64,000 nt of DNA from Pseudoalteromonas sp. T1lg88 (lineage in GTDB: Bacteria > Pseudomonadota > Gammaproteobacteria > Enterobacterales > Alteromonadaceae), in NCBI RefSeq assembly GCF_002964765.1, contig NZ_PQCF01000032.1:682001-746000 (forward strand). Reading direction: 5' to 3'. Shown here in pieces: positions 28,067 to 35,506 of this stretch. Position 1 is the stretch's first letter. Every line of letters begins with the position of its first letter. The translations under genes and the position numbers were made by a program. A model generated the notes under the pieces. That model did no database searches, was not told where the DNA came from, and saw only the letters and a list, made by a program, of their open reading frames with translations.

Positions 28067-28121
28067 ATCAAACGATTTATAATCTAGCGGCGATCTTATT
28101 TGTTTCCGTACAAATAAATAA

Positions 28122-28160
28122 AATCACCATAAAAGTGATTAAAAAACGCTTTTATGGTGA
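28122..28160. repeat. Overlapping alternative hairpins between bioA and the KamA-family gene
   Basis: A 12-bp perfect inverted repeat (TCACCATAAAAG at 28124-28135, CTTTTATGGTGA at 28149-28160) overlaps a smaller one (AATCAC 28122-28127, GTGATT 28135-28140). The two cannot form together. There is no T run, so this is not a standard terminator. It could be a regulator site or an attenuator-like switch in the leader of the KamA-family gene, or simply a 3' stem for bioA. Confidence 0.5.
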
Positions 28161-28249
28161 AATTTACCGAGTAATTCCGGGGTTTCGCTAGGAATCACCC
28201 CTTGCTTTTTGTTAGAGTACAAAACTTTTCAATAAGCAAGTGACTTTCT

Positions 28250-29587
28250 ATGCAGCAACACGTCCAGATTCAGCCAGCGGAGGCCTTTGTCCCACCCAGG
28301 TTTACCGTGTATCAACATCGCCAAATTGATAAAATTGAGGCTTTGCATCAACTGCCAGAGCATATGCGCTTTGAAATGAAGGTGGTCGCAAGTGTATTCC
28401 CTTTCCGCGTCAATAATTTTGTCATTGAAGAATTGATCGACTGGGATAAGGTACCCAATGATCCCGTCTTTCAATTGACCTTTCCGCAGCGCGGTATGCT
28501 TGATGACGAGTCATACGAACAAATGGCGGCGCTGCATAGAAGCAACCCCAGTGCTGAAGAAGTGATGACGCTGGCCCAGGAAATTCGCTTAAAGTTGAAC
28601 CCTCATCCCGCCGGACAAATGGAAAAGAACGTGCCTGAGCTAGATGGCGAGCGCGTCGAAGGGATCCAACATAAATACAAAGAAACCGTCCTCTTCTTTC
28701 CATCTCAGGGCCAATATTGCCACTCTTACTGCACCTTTTGCTTTCGCTGGGCGCAGTTTGTAGGTAAAGCCACACGCTTTAACAATAACGATGCCGAACT
28801 GCTGCACGGTTATTTGCGCGAGCATACAGAAGTAACCGACCTACTGATGACAGGTGGTGATCCCATGGTTATGCGCACGATCAAACTGCGTGGCTATCTT
28901 GAGAAGTTAAAAGAGCCGGAGTTTGATCATATTCGCACTATCCGTATTGGCACCAAATCATTGACCTTTTGGCCATACCGATACCTGACCGACCCGGACG
29001 CGCAGGACTTATTGGCACTATTAAAAGAATTGGTCGATGCCGGTAAGCATGTGTCCATTATGGCCCATGTAAATCATAAGCAAGAGCTGCGCAGTCCGGC
29101 CACCCGCGAAGCCATCGCTTTAATTCGCAAAACTGGGGCGCAAATTCGCACCCAGGCGCCACTGCTCAATAACATCAACACCGATCCCAATATGTGGGCC
29201 GAGATGTGGAAAGAGCAAACCCAGCTAGGCATGATCCCCTACTATATGTTTATCGAGCGGGACACGGGTGCAAAACGCTACTTTGAGTTGCCCCTGCACA
29301 AAACCTGGGAAACCTTCCGTGAAGCCTATAAACAGATCTCCGGAGTAAGTCGCACCGTGCGTGGCCCATCAATGAGTGCCGGCCCAGGTAAGGTCGAAGT
29401 ATCGGGTGTGAGCGAGATCGCCGGTGAAAAGGTGTTCGTACTGCGATTCATTCAGGCCCGCAATCCGGACTGGGTGCAACGTCCTTTCTTTGCCAAATAC
29501 GATGAAGCCGCCACCTGGCTTGATGACCTAAAACCAGCCTTTGGCGAAGAGAAGTTCTTCTGGGAAGACGAATACAACGCCATGTAA
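28250..29587 (+). CDS. KamA-family radical SAM protein (lysine 2,3-aminomutase-like)
   Basis: A 445-residue radical SAM protein with the CxxxCxxC cluster motif (YCHSYCTFCFRWAQF, about residues 162-176), TGGDP and the C-terminal GPGKVEV segment, which aligns with the PLP-lysine region of lysine 2,3-aminomutase. It is longer than the EF-P modifying EpmB type, and no epmA or efp lies nearby. The reaction is probably a PLP- and SAM-dependent amino-group migration on lysine or a related amino acid, or an unassigned member of the family. Transcribed alone and closed by a terminator. Confidence 0.85.
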   Translation: MQQHVQIQPAEAFVPPRFTVYQHRQIDKIEALHQLPEHMRFEMKVVASVFPFRVNNFVIEELIDWDKVPNDPVFQLTFPQRGMLDDESYEQMAALHRSNPSAEEVMTLAQEIRLKLNPHPAGQMEKNVPELDGERVEGIQHKYKETVLFFPSQGQYCHSYCTFCFRWAQFVGKATRFNNNDAELLHGYLREHTEVTDLLMTGGDPMVMRTIKLRGYLEKLKEPEFDHIRTIRIGTKSLTFWPYRYLTDPDAQDLLALLKELVDAGKHVSIMAHVNHKQELRSPATREAIALIRKTGAQIRTQAPLLNNINTDPNMWAEMWKEQTQLGMIPYYMFIERDTGAKRYFELPLHKTWETFREAYKQISGVSRTVRGPSMSAGPGKVEVSGVSEIAGEKVFVLRFIQARNPDWVQRPFFAKYDEAATWLDDLKPAFGEEKFFWEDEYNAM

Positions 29588-29592
29588 GGACA

Positions 29593-29621
29593 TAAAAAAA
29601 TCCCGCTTAATGCGGGATTTT
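29593..29621. terminator. Terminator after the KamA-family gene
   Basis: Stem AAATCCCGC/GCGGGATTT with a TTAAT loop, with A and T tracts on either side; it serves the convergent small P-loop kinase gene as well. Confidence 0.9.
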
Positions 29622-29640
29622 TTATTTGCTGAGGCAGTGA

Positions 29641-30072
29641 CTACCATTCAAACTGGTAGGCCATCTTCGCTATGGTTCTCAACGCCACATTATGGGTATT
29701 ACGCTGAGCATAAAGGTGCTGCATGGCCTTGTCCTTAACCTCACCCACTATCACCTCTTTAACCTGATAACCCAAAGCATGAGCGGCCTCTAGATAGGCA
29801 ATAAATTCCCATTTTTTTATATTGGTGTTATCGGCTATCACCAAGGGAATACCCTCGCTCAGGGCCTTGATAAAGCGTGCTAGGTTAAGGTTGTGGTATT
29901 CGGGAAGCTTATGCTTATCGAATTGATAACCCTCGGCGCCGACAAAGTAATCATCGGTGCTGCAAATGACATATTGACTGCTGTCGCCGGCGACCAAATC
30001 GTCGGCCAGGTTGTGCGCATAATTGGTTTTACCGCTGCCAGGTAAACCGCGCAAAATAAACGCTTGTTTCAT
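29641..30072 (-). CDS. Small P-loop ATPase/kinase (AAA_33, N4BP2-like)
   Basis: A 143-residue nucleotide-binding protein with Walker A GLPGSGKT at residues 9-16, followed by CSTDDYF (Asp pair where the substrate or magnesium would bind) and a VIADNTN strand. This matches the small polynucleotide/adenylyl-kinase-like group related to the kinase domain of N4BP2. Candidate activity: phosphoryl transfer to a nucleotide or nucleic-acid end; the substrate is unknown. Monocistronic. Confidence 0.8.
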   Translation of the reverse strand: MKQAFILRGLPGSGKTNYAHNLADDLVAGDSSQYVICSTDDYFVGAEGYQFDKHKLPEYHNLNLARFIKALSEGIPLVIADNTNIKKWEFIAYLEAAHALGYQVKEVIVGEVKDKAMQHLYAQRNTHNVALRTIAKMAYQFEW

Positions 30073-30618
30073 TAACTACTCACTAAGGCTAGCATGAAGC
30101 TGATGCACAAAAACGCCCTTGCAATTAAGGATAGAGGCGCTAGCTACATCATTTTATTTATCTTTCTGGCTCTTATAATGCCACAAACAGCGCACAGACT
30201 GCACAACCCAAGTAACATTAAGGCAGATTTTTTGCACTTAATAGCCAAAAATCCGGTGTTTGTACGCCTAAATAGCGCCACTGGCCAAAATCCTGCTCCG
30301 GCGACCCTAATGGATGATGAGCAAAACCAGTACAAACAAGCTCCATCCCAATGCTGCACACCAGCCAATCAATATAAAAGGGCCCGTTCCGTCGCCTCGT
30401 AACATCCCCCTAAGCCTTATAATTTCACGCTCAATTTTAGTTTAGGTGAATTATTGGCCATTTTTCAGCCATTAAGCGGTAAAGAGCGTAATTGGCAGTT
30501 TTTTTCTCACCCGAACACGGTTAAGATAGGCCTCTTAACTTACATCATAATAAAGCTGCTTAGTAAGAGCCTGAACAAGGGCTAAGCAACTTGGGCAATA
30601 GTAATCATTGGAGTGAAA
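30073..30618. other. Gap upstream of asnS with no convincing gene
   Basis: This 546-bp stretch separates the P-loop kinase from asnS. Short open frames exist on both strands (plus 30094-30402; minus 30144-30368 with a TTG start). Neither has a clear ribosome binding site or recognised domain. On the minus strand, the frame from the ATG at 30405 reads as a membrane segment (FILIGWCAALGWSLFVLVLL) before a stop, and the next frame over also reads membrane-like, so a decayed or frameshifted small membrane protein gene is possible. The right end must contain the asnS promoter; CATAAT near 30546 is a possible -10. Confidence 0.4.
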
Positions 30619-32016
30619 ATGAGCCATACAGCAATCGCCGAGCTATTAAAAGGCGCCGTTGCCGTGGACAGCCAGGTGACCATTAAGGGCTGGGTGCGTA
30701 CACGTCGCGACTCAAAAGCAGGTATTTCGTTTTTAGCCGTTCATGACGGTTCGAGTTTTGATCCTATTCAAGCGGTCGTGCCCAATTCGCTTAATAATTA
30801 TGATGAAATCACTCGTTTAACCGCTGGTTGCTCTGTGTCTGTAACCGGTAAGCTGGTTGCTTCCGAAGGTCAAGGCCAGGCGTTTGAGATTCAAGCCGAA
30901 GCCGTTGAGGTGATTGGCTGGGTTGAGAACCCGGATACTTACCCTATGGCGGCCAAGCGCCACAGCATCGAATTTTTGCGTGAGCATGCCCACTTGCGTC
31001 CACGTACCAATGTGATTGGTGCCGTAACGCGCGTGCGTAACTGCTTATCGCAAGCCATCCACCGCTTCTTCCACGAGCGTGGTTATATGTGGATCAGCAC
31101 GCCTATCATTACCGCCAGTGACTGTGAAGGTGCCGGTGAAATGTTCCGTGTATCGACGCTTGATATGCAGAACCTGCCACTGACCGACAAGGGTGACATA
31201 GATTACAGCCAGGACTTCTTCGGTAAAGAAGCCTTCCTTACCGTTTCAGGTCAGCTCAACGGCGAAACCTATGCCAGCGCTCTGTCTAAGATTTACACCT
31301 TCGGTCCAACATTCCGCGCCGAAAACTCTAACACCTCGCGCCACCTGGCGGAATTCTGGATGGTTGAGCCGGAAGTGGCCTTTGCCGATCTGAACGACAT
31401 CGCCAAGCTGGCCGAAGACATGCTCAAATATGTATTCGCCGCCGTGCTTGAAGAGCGCCGTGACGACATGGAATTCTTTGCTCAGCGCATCGAGAAAACA
31501 GCTATTACACGTCTAGAAGAATTCGTGAGCAAAGACTTTGCTCAGGTGGATTACACAGACGCCATCGAAATCTTGAAAGAATGTGGCAAGAAATTCGAAT
31601 TCCCTGTTGAGTGGGGCGTAGATCTGCAATCAGAGCACGAGCGTTACTTGGCCGAAGAACACTTTAAAGCACCGGTTGTTATCAAAAACTACCCACGCGA
31701 TATCAAGGCCTTCTATATGCGTCAGAACGAAGACGGCAAAACCGTGGCGGCCATGGACGTGGTTGCCCCTGGTATCGGTGAGATCATCGGTGGTTCACAA
31801 CGTGAAGAGCGTTTGGACGTACTGGATGCCCGCCTAGATGAAATGGGTTTAAATAAAGAAGACTACAGCTGGTATCGTGATCTACGCCGTTACGGCACAG
31901 TGCCACACTCTGGCTTTGGTCTTGGTTTTGAGCGCTTGGTTGCCTATGTAACCGGTATGGGCAACGTTCGTGACGTTATCGCCTTCCCTCGCACTAAGGG
32001 CAGCGCTACTTACTAA
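30619..32016 (+). CDS. asnS: Asparaginyl-tRNA synthetase
   Basis: Class IIb tRNA synthetase that charges tRNA-Asn. The 465-residue protein has the N-terminal OB-fold anticodon-binding domain ([22 protein letters not shown]), motif 2 ([21 protein letters not shown]) and motif 3 ([15 protein letters not shown]), with the C-terminus [16 protein letters not shown]. The ATG at 30619 follows GGAG by five bases and is preferred to a GTG six bases upstream. The downstream terminator is followed closely by the left end of a mobile element. Confidence 0.97.
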   Translation: MSHTAIAELLKGAVAVDSQVTIKGWVRTRRDSKAGISFLAVHDGSSFDPIQAVVPNSLNNYDEITRLTAGCSVSVTGKLVASEGQGQAFEIQAEAVEVIGWVENPDTYPMAAKRHSIEFLREHAHLRPRTNVIGAVTRVRNCLSQAIHRFFHERGYMWISTPIITASDCEGAGEMFRVSTLDMQNLPLTDKGDIDYSQDFFGKEAFLTVSGQLNGETYASALSKIYTFGPTFRAENSNTSRHLAEFWMVEPEVAFADLNDIAKLAEDMLKYVFAAVLEERRDDMEFFAQRIEKTAITRLEEFVSKDFAQVDYTDAIEILKECGKKFEFPVEWGVDLQSEHERYLAEEHFKAPVVIKNYPRDIKAFYMRQNEDGKTVAAMDVVAPGIGEIIGGSQREERLDVLDARLDEMGLNKEDYSWYRDLRRYGTVPHSGFGLGFERLVAYVTGMGNVRDVIAFPRTKGSATY

Positions 32017-32036
32017 TACTTAGTTAGATGGCAAAC

Positions 32037-32063
32037 AAAAAACCGCTCAATGAGCGGTTTTTT
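32037..32063 (+). terminator. Terminator of asnS
   Basis: Stem AAACCGCTCA/TGAGCGGTTT with an AAAAA lead and a TTTTT tail. It ends 13 bases before the left end of the inserted element, so asnS termination was left intact by the insertion. Confidence 0.92.
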
Positions 32064-32070
32064 ACTTTGA

Positions 32071-32075
32071 GTTAT
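32071..32075. repeat. Target site duplication GTTAT (left)
   Basis: GTTAT directly precedes the TGT terminus of the element. The same five bases follow the ACA terminus at 35105-35109, so it is a perfect 5-bp duplication. Confidence 0.88.
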
Positions 32076-32082
32076 TGTAGGA

Positions 32083-32223
32083 GAGGAATAAAGTTTCATA
32101 CTAAACAGTCAAGCAACCCTGCTCGAACCGTTTAAGATTAAACATGATCAAAAATAAAGATTCATACTAAATGCTACTATCAAGTCCGAATCAAGCTACA
32201 ACTGAGTATTAAAGTATCATACT
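32083..32223. repeat. Left-end array: three spaced 20-bp repeats
   Basis: L1 32083-32102 (GAGGAATAAAGTTTCATACT), L2 32149-32168 (CAAAAATAAAGATTCATACT) and L3 32204-32223 (GAGTATTAAAGTATCATACT) share ATAAAG/TTAAAG...TCATACT. Starts are 66 and 55 bp apart. Each is the reverse complement, in mirrored order, of a right-end repeat. L3 and R3 agree at 20 of 20 positions. The layout suggests transposase-binding sites. Confidence 0.88.
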
Positions 32224-32268
32224 CGTTGTAACTCACTTCTGGACATTTAAGAGTTACGTAATTGTCGT

Positions 32269-33150
32269 TTACTGTAAATCTACTGAACTTTTGGCTTGAA
32301 CACCTTGCCAGTCAAATAATTCAATAAGATCACTGAATGATTGAGCTATATAGTTTGGTTTCGAGTCACTTAAGGCTTTTTTAAGTGATTCTTCTCTTTC
32401 TACATCTGCCGGTGTCCAGTGTGTAATAGAGACTAAAAGCTGCCAGAATTCTGGCGAATGCTGTTTCCCATACTCCGCCCATACTGAAGAAATACCAGCT
32501 TCATTAGCCATAGAAATATCTTTAACAATTGAGTCACCTATGTAGACAGCTTCGCTTGGTTGAACACCTTCTTTTGAGCAAATATCTAAAAGTAGGTTGG
32601 GATTTGGCTTGAGCTCATTTTTTGATAGCAACCTTAGTGAGTTTTCGTGTTTTTGAAGCCACTGAAGCGTATGCTCATCTAAGTCATCATGAAATTTATC
32701 TTTGGGCGCATATAAGTGACTGAAATATCCTTTTATCCCTAATTTTTCTAAACGGTATAAGGAGTTTCTTACAGGGGCTTCCGTATGTGCGACAATTTTT
32801 ACTCCTTTTTGACTCATGTACTCTAAAGTATCGATAACACCACTGTAACACTTTAGTACTTTTTTTCTCTTCGAATTAAAACTGTGTAGTGCTTCATCTA
32901 AATGCAGCTTCAGTACTTCTTTGTCTTTAGTTTTATATTTTTCTTGAATAGAGTCTAACTCGAAAATAGAAAACGGGTATTCGGTATTACTGTGGTACTG
33001 GTGAACTTGCTTAAAATCATCAACAAGTTCATCGCGATCTATCCCAGTGATTTCAACTGTTTTTTCAAGCATTGCACCAAAAGATTGGGCGAAAAAGCTA
33101 ACCCAATCGTAAAGTGTATTATCTAAATCAGTAATCAACAATTTTTTCAT
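32269..33150 (-). CDS. HAD-superfamily phosphatase (element cargo)
   Basis: A 293-residue haloacid dehalogenase-fold hydrolase. The nucleophile and acid aspartates are in LLITDLDNTLYD (motif I), motif II is IVAHTEA, the motif III lysine is near NELKPNP, and motif IV is VYIGDSIVKD, so all catalytic positions are present. The helical cap (about residues 20-105) is rich in charged residues. It starts two bases after the metallophosphoesterase stop, so they form one operon. The substrate is unknown; the TDLDNTLYD form resembles nucleotidase-like HADs, which is only a hint. AT-rich codon use differs from the flanking housekeeping genes and indicates horizontal transfer with the element. Confidence 0.9.
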   Translation of the reverse strand: MKKLLITDLDNTLYDWVSFFAQSFGAMLEKTVEITGIDRDELVDDFKQVHQYHSNTEYPFSIFELDSIQEKYKTKDKEVLKLHLDEALHSFNSKRKKVLKCYSGVIDTLEYMSQKGVKIVAHTEAPVRNSLYRLEKLGIKGYFSHLYAPKDKFHDDLDEHTLQWLQKHENSLRLLSKNELKPNPNLLLDICSKEGVQPSEAVYIGDSIVKDISMANEAGISSVWAEYGKQHSPEFWQLLVSITHWTPADVEREESLKKALSDSKPNYIAQSFSDLIELFDWQGVQAKSSVDLQ

Positions 33151-33152
33151 AT

Positions 33153-34796
33153 TTATTCCAAAATTATGGGATTTCCGTCTTCCGTAACTCTATTTTCGTT
33201 AATAGTGTAAAATTGAATAGCTATATTTTTATTTGAGAAATCTAGTTCCGCAAGTTGGTTTAAGTGTCCCGGTATAAGGTGCGTGTGGTGCGCACTGGTA
33301 CTTCCTAATCCAACTAACCAGACTGATTTTCTATCTACAGATGTATGGTCTTCCAATTTAACTACGCTTCTCTGGTGGGTATGACCATGCAGGATCACGT
33401 CTACATCATGCTCGTAACACCACTTTATAGTAGCTTGAGAATCATATACATAACTACCTGGTGATGACCCAAGATAGGGTGTATTGCTATATTCAACAGG
33501 CAACAAGTTGTGGTGTACCACTACAATTCTTATGGTTCCGTATGCTTTAGGAATCGTCCACCCCATTTCTTTTGCAGCATCTACACGCTGGTCTTCACCA
33601 ATTAATCCATTGCCTTGAAACAGATCTTTATATTGTTGCATTCGGTTTGAATTAAGGAAACAAATGTCTACAGACCTTTGTTGATTGACAAGAAATTTCT
33701 TCCCCATAGAAAGGTACTGATTAGGTGCGGTTGAAGCAACTGCTTCAAAGTGTGCTTCATAAGCAGCGACAGAAACTTCTGAATTCTCTATTGCTCTCAG
33801 ATTATCAATCTCTTGTTGTGATAGCCTGTGCGGTGCATTTTCTTCTCCTCTTTGTAGCATTTGATACTTTTCTAAGGCACTTTTTTGTTCTTCTGTTAAT
33901 TCTCCATTATATGCGAGGTCATGATTGCCGGGGCAGAAACCAATTTTATCGAAGCTTAGCTTAGTGTTTGAGCATAAGTACTCGTAGAAATCTGAAGTCT
34001 TTTTAAACTCAGATGCAGAAGCTCTCCATGTCATATCACCAGAGACTATTAGCGCTTGAATTTGCTCTTTAAATTTATCTTCAATTAGTCGCTCAAGAGA
34101 TTGATCTTGAAGTCTGTTATCAAAACCGTGTTGGTTGTCACCATCGGAAAAGTGTAAATCGGTCATCCAATGGAGTTTGGATGTGTAAACTTTACTGTGA
34201 TTCTTCGGAAAAACACTCGGGTTAACACTATTATTATTATATAAGAGTATTTCGTGCGAGTCGTGTTCTGAAGCCACATAATCAGTCAAAAACCAAATAG
34301 TTCTGTCTTGATGTCTTAATTCATCAGGGCTAATAACACGCTTGTTAAAGAAATCTTTAAAGGGCTCACTTTCTTTAAATAGTCCGTAGTTATTATCTTC
34401 GTAACTAAATTGATTAAGTTCATCTTTTACGCTAGCGTTACCTATTTCGTCAATTGATGTAAGTTTAAACCAGGCTTTAAAAGACCTTTCTCTGTAGTAA
34501 GATGGCGTATAGTCAGGTTCTGGGCATTCTATACCCAATGGAGCATTGTCGAACCTTATCGCAGATAATTGGGCTCGAAATAACTTATTTTGTCCACTAT
34601 CGAACAGAAATATTTCTTGTTCCCCCTTTGCCAATAATTCTTGAAAGTCATTAAACTTCGATGGGCATTTCTCGCCAGCTTTGCACCACCATCCCCAATA
34701 CACAAAACCATTATCTTCAATCATTTCCTTATGGATATTAATAGTACCATCAGGTGGGGTAACGAGATCTCTAAACCTAAGTGCTAACTTTGTCAT
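33153..34796 (-). CDS. Calcineurin-like metallophosphoesterase with N-terminal extension (element cargo)
   Basis: A 547-residue protein. The C-terminal metallophosphoesterase domain (about 210-510) has all five metal-site motifs: TDLHFS, VSGDMT, CPGNHD, VVHHN and LHGHTH. The first 200 residues form a separate region with conserved-looking Trp and Cys clusters (GFVYWGWWCKAGEKCPS), which I do not recognise. That region may bind a ligand or partner. It is the first gene of the cargo operon, with a ribosome binding site AAGGA upstream and the HAD gene following. Phosphodiester or nucleotide substrates are possible; pairing with a HAD phosphatase suggests two successive dephosphorylation steps. 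A defence role is conjecture based on mobile-element location. Confidence 0.9.
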   Translation of the reverse strand: MTKLALRFRDLVTPPDGTINIHKEMIEDNGFVYWGWWCKAGEKCPSKFNDFQELLAKGEQEIFLFDSGQNKLFRAQLSAIRFDNAPLGIECPEPDYTPSYYRERSFKAWFKLTSIDEIGNASVKDELNQFSYEDNNYGLFKESEPFKDFFNKRVISPDELRHQDRTIWFLTDYVASEHDSHEILLYNNNSVNPSVFPKNHSKVYTSKLHWMTDLHFSDGDNQHGFDNRLQDQSLERLIEDKFKEQIQALIVSGDMTWRASASEFKKTSDFYEYLCSNTKLSFDKIGFCPGNHDLAYNGELTEEQKSALEKYQMLQRGEENAPHRLSQQEIDNLRAIENSEVSVAAYEAHFEAVASTAPNQYLSMGKKFLVNQQRSVDICFLNSNRMQQYKDLFQGNGLIGEDQRVDAAKEMGWTIPKAYGTIRIVVVHHNLLPVEYSNTPYLGSSPGSYVYDSQATIKWCYEHDVDVILHGHTHQRSVVKLEDHTSVDRKSVWLVGLGSTSAHHTHLIPGHLNQLAELDFSNKNIAIQFYTINENRVTEDGNPIILE

Positions 34797-35002
34797 AATT
34801 ATTATTCCTTTTTAGATATTCCTATACTGCTCTAAATATTAACAACAGGCACAGTTTTGTTAAACCCTAGCTGCAATGGTGTCATTAACGGGGAAGTGGA
34901 TATTAGTTCTTCAGCTAGTTTCTATCTGGGGTAAAAGTGACTCTCAATAATCTTCATAATTTATAGTTGAGTCAACTCATATTGGGGCATTTTCGATTTA
35001 GG
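34797..35002 (-). promoter_or_regulatory. Promoter region of the cargo operon
   Basis: The 206 bases upstream of the metallophosphoesterase start are AT-rich and contain no gene. They must hold the cargo promoter, reading inward from the right end. The start is preceded by AAAAGGAATAATAATT. No operator was recognised. Confidence 0.5.
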
Positions 35003-35035
35003 AATGGCAGCGTATCGATTACGATCGCTGCCATT
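35003..35035. repeat. Hairpin just inside the right end
   Basis: Perfect 10-bp stem AATGGCAGCG/CGCTGCCATT with a 13-base loop, followed by a short T-rich stretch (ATTTTAG) and then by R3. It may insulate the cargo from outside transcription, or mark the inner edge of the right end. Confidence 0.6.
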
Positions 35036-35037
35036 TT

Positions 35038-35097
35038 AGTATGATACTTTAATACTCAGTATGAATCTTTATTACTCAGTATGAGACTTTATTACTC
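35038..35097. repeat. Right-end array: three abutting 20-bp repeats
   Basis: R3 35038-35057 (AGTATGATACTTTAATACTC), R2 35058-35077 (AGTATGAATCTTTATTACTC) and R1 35078-35097 (AGTATGAGACTTTATTACTC) are directly joined. Their reverse complements match L3, L2 and L1. Only seven bases separate R1 from the ACA terminus, mirroring the seven bases between TGT and L1. Confidence 0.9.
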
Positions 35098-35104
35098 TCT
35101 CACA

Positions 35105-35109
35105 GTTAT
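35105..35109. repeat. Target site duplication GTTAT (right)
   Basis: Second copy of the five-base target duplication, immediately after the ACA terminus and four bases before the stop codon of the DUF2845 gene. Confidence 0.88.
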
Positions 35110-35112
35110 CCA

Positions 35113-35424
35113 TCAACGATTACGTTGCTTGGAATTTATACTTGTTACTTTATCGCCTTTAAAGGTGACAGATACCAAGTATTCGCCGCCAATATCACCT
35201 TGCAATCGATAAGACCAAATTTCGGTTTTCTTACCAGCAAAACCATCGCCTTTGTCTACGCCAATACTTTGCACATCCTTCATTAACGGCTCACCCAGCT
35301 TATCAAGTATTTCTATTTTATTCATACCCGCATAAACCAGGTCGCCATCCGCCAAACGGAAGCTTTGCCCCGCAAGCGCCATAGCGCTGCAAAAAATCAG
35401 CAATAAGTAGATGACGTTTTTCAT
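35113..35424 (-). CDS. DUF2845-family exported protein
   Basis: A 103-residue protein with a signal peptide (LLLIFCSAMALA, about 1-18) and a small beta-rich domain (MNKIEILDKLGEP, KTEIWSYRL, GEYLVSVTFKGDKVTSI) like the DUF2845/SmpA-BamE-like outer-membrane-assembly fold. It probably works in the periplasm. Its 3' end is convergent with asnS and lies eight bases from the right end of the mobile element, so the insertion just missed it. Confidence 0.8.
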   Translation of the reverse strand: MKNVIYLLLIFCSAMALAGQSFRLADGDLVYAGMNKIEILDKLGEPLMKDVQSIGVDKGDGFAGKKTEIWSYRLQGDIGGEYLVSVTFKGDKVTSINSKQRNR

Positions 35425-35453
35425 ATACTCTCCTTGTAGATAAAAATCAGCAT

Positions 35454-35494
35454 AAAAAAAGCCCGTATAAGAATAGCTTATACAGGCTTTTTTT
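35454..35494 (-). terminator. Terminator of etfBA
   Basis: Stem GCCCGTATAAG/CTTATACAGGC with an AATAG loop, flanked by A and T tracts, downstream of the minus-strand etfA stop. Confidence 0.88.
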
Positions 35495-35506
35495 ATCTAG
35501 GATCAA

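Larger units (their letters stand above)
32076..35104. mobile_element. Non-autonomous Tn7-superfamily-like element with a two-gene cargo
   Basis: A 3,029-bp element begins TGTAGGAGAG and ends CTCTCTCACA (TGT...ACA), with a perfect 5-bp GTTAT duplication on either side. The outer 27 bases of the two ends match at 23 positions when inverted. Each end carries three 20-bp repeats in inverted orientation, spaced on the left and abutting on the right. Known family features: Tn7, Tn5053/Tn402 and related DDE-transposase elements have TGT/ACA ends, 5-bp duplications and iterated transposase sites, and Tn7 itself has a spaced left end and a dense right end. No transposase is encoded, so movement would need a related transposase in trans. 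The interior is clearly more AT-rich than its neighbours. It lies between the convergent asnS and DUF2845 genes without breaking either. Confidence 0.87.

Noticed and set aside
30094-30402. Plus-strand open frame of 102 codons upstream of asnS
   Set aside because: No ribosome binding site, no domain and an unusual composition in its second half.
32269-33150. HAD gene as a toxin-antitoxin component with the metallophosphoesterase
   Set aside because: Both proteins are larger than usual toxin-antitoxin partners, both have complete hydrolase motifs, and neither looks like an antitoxin.
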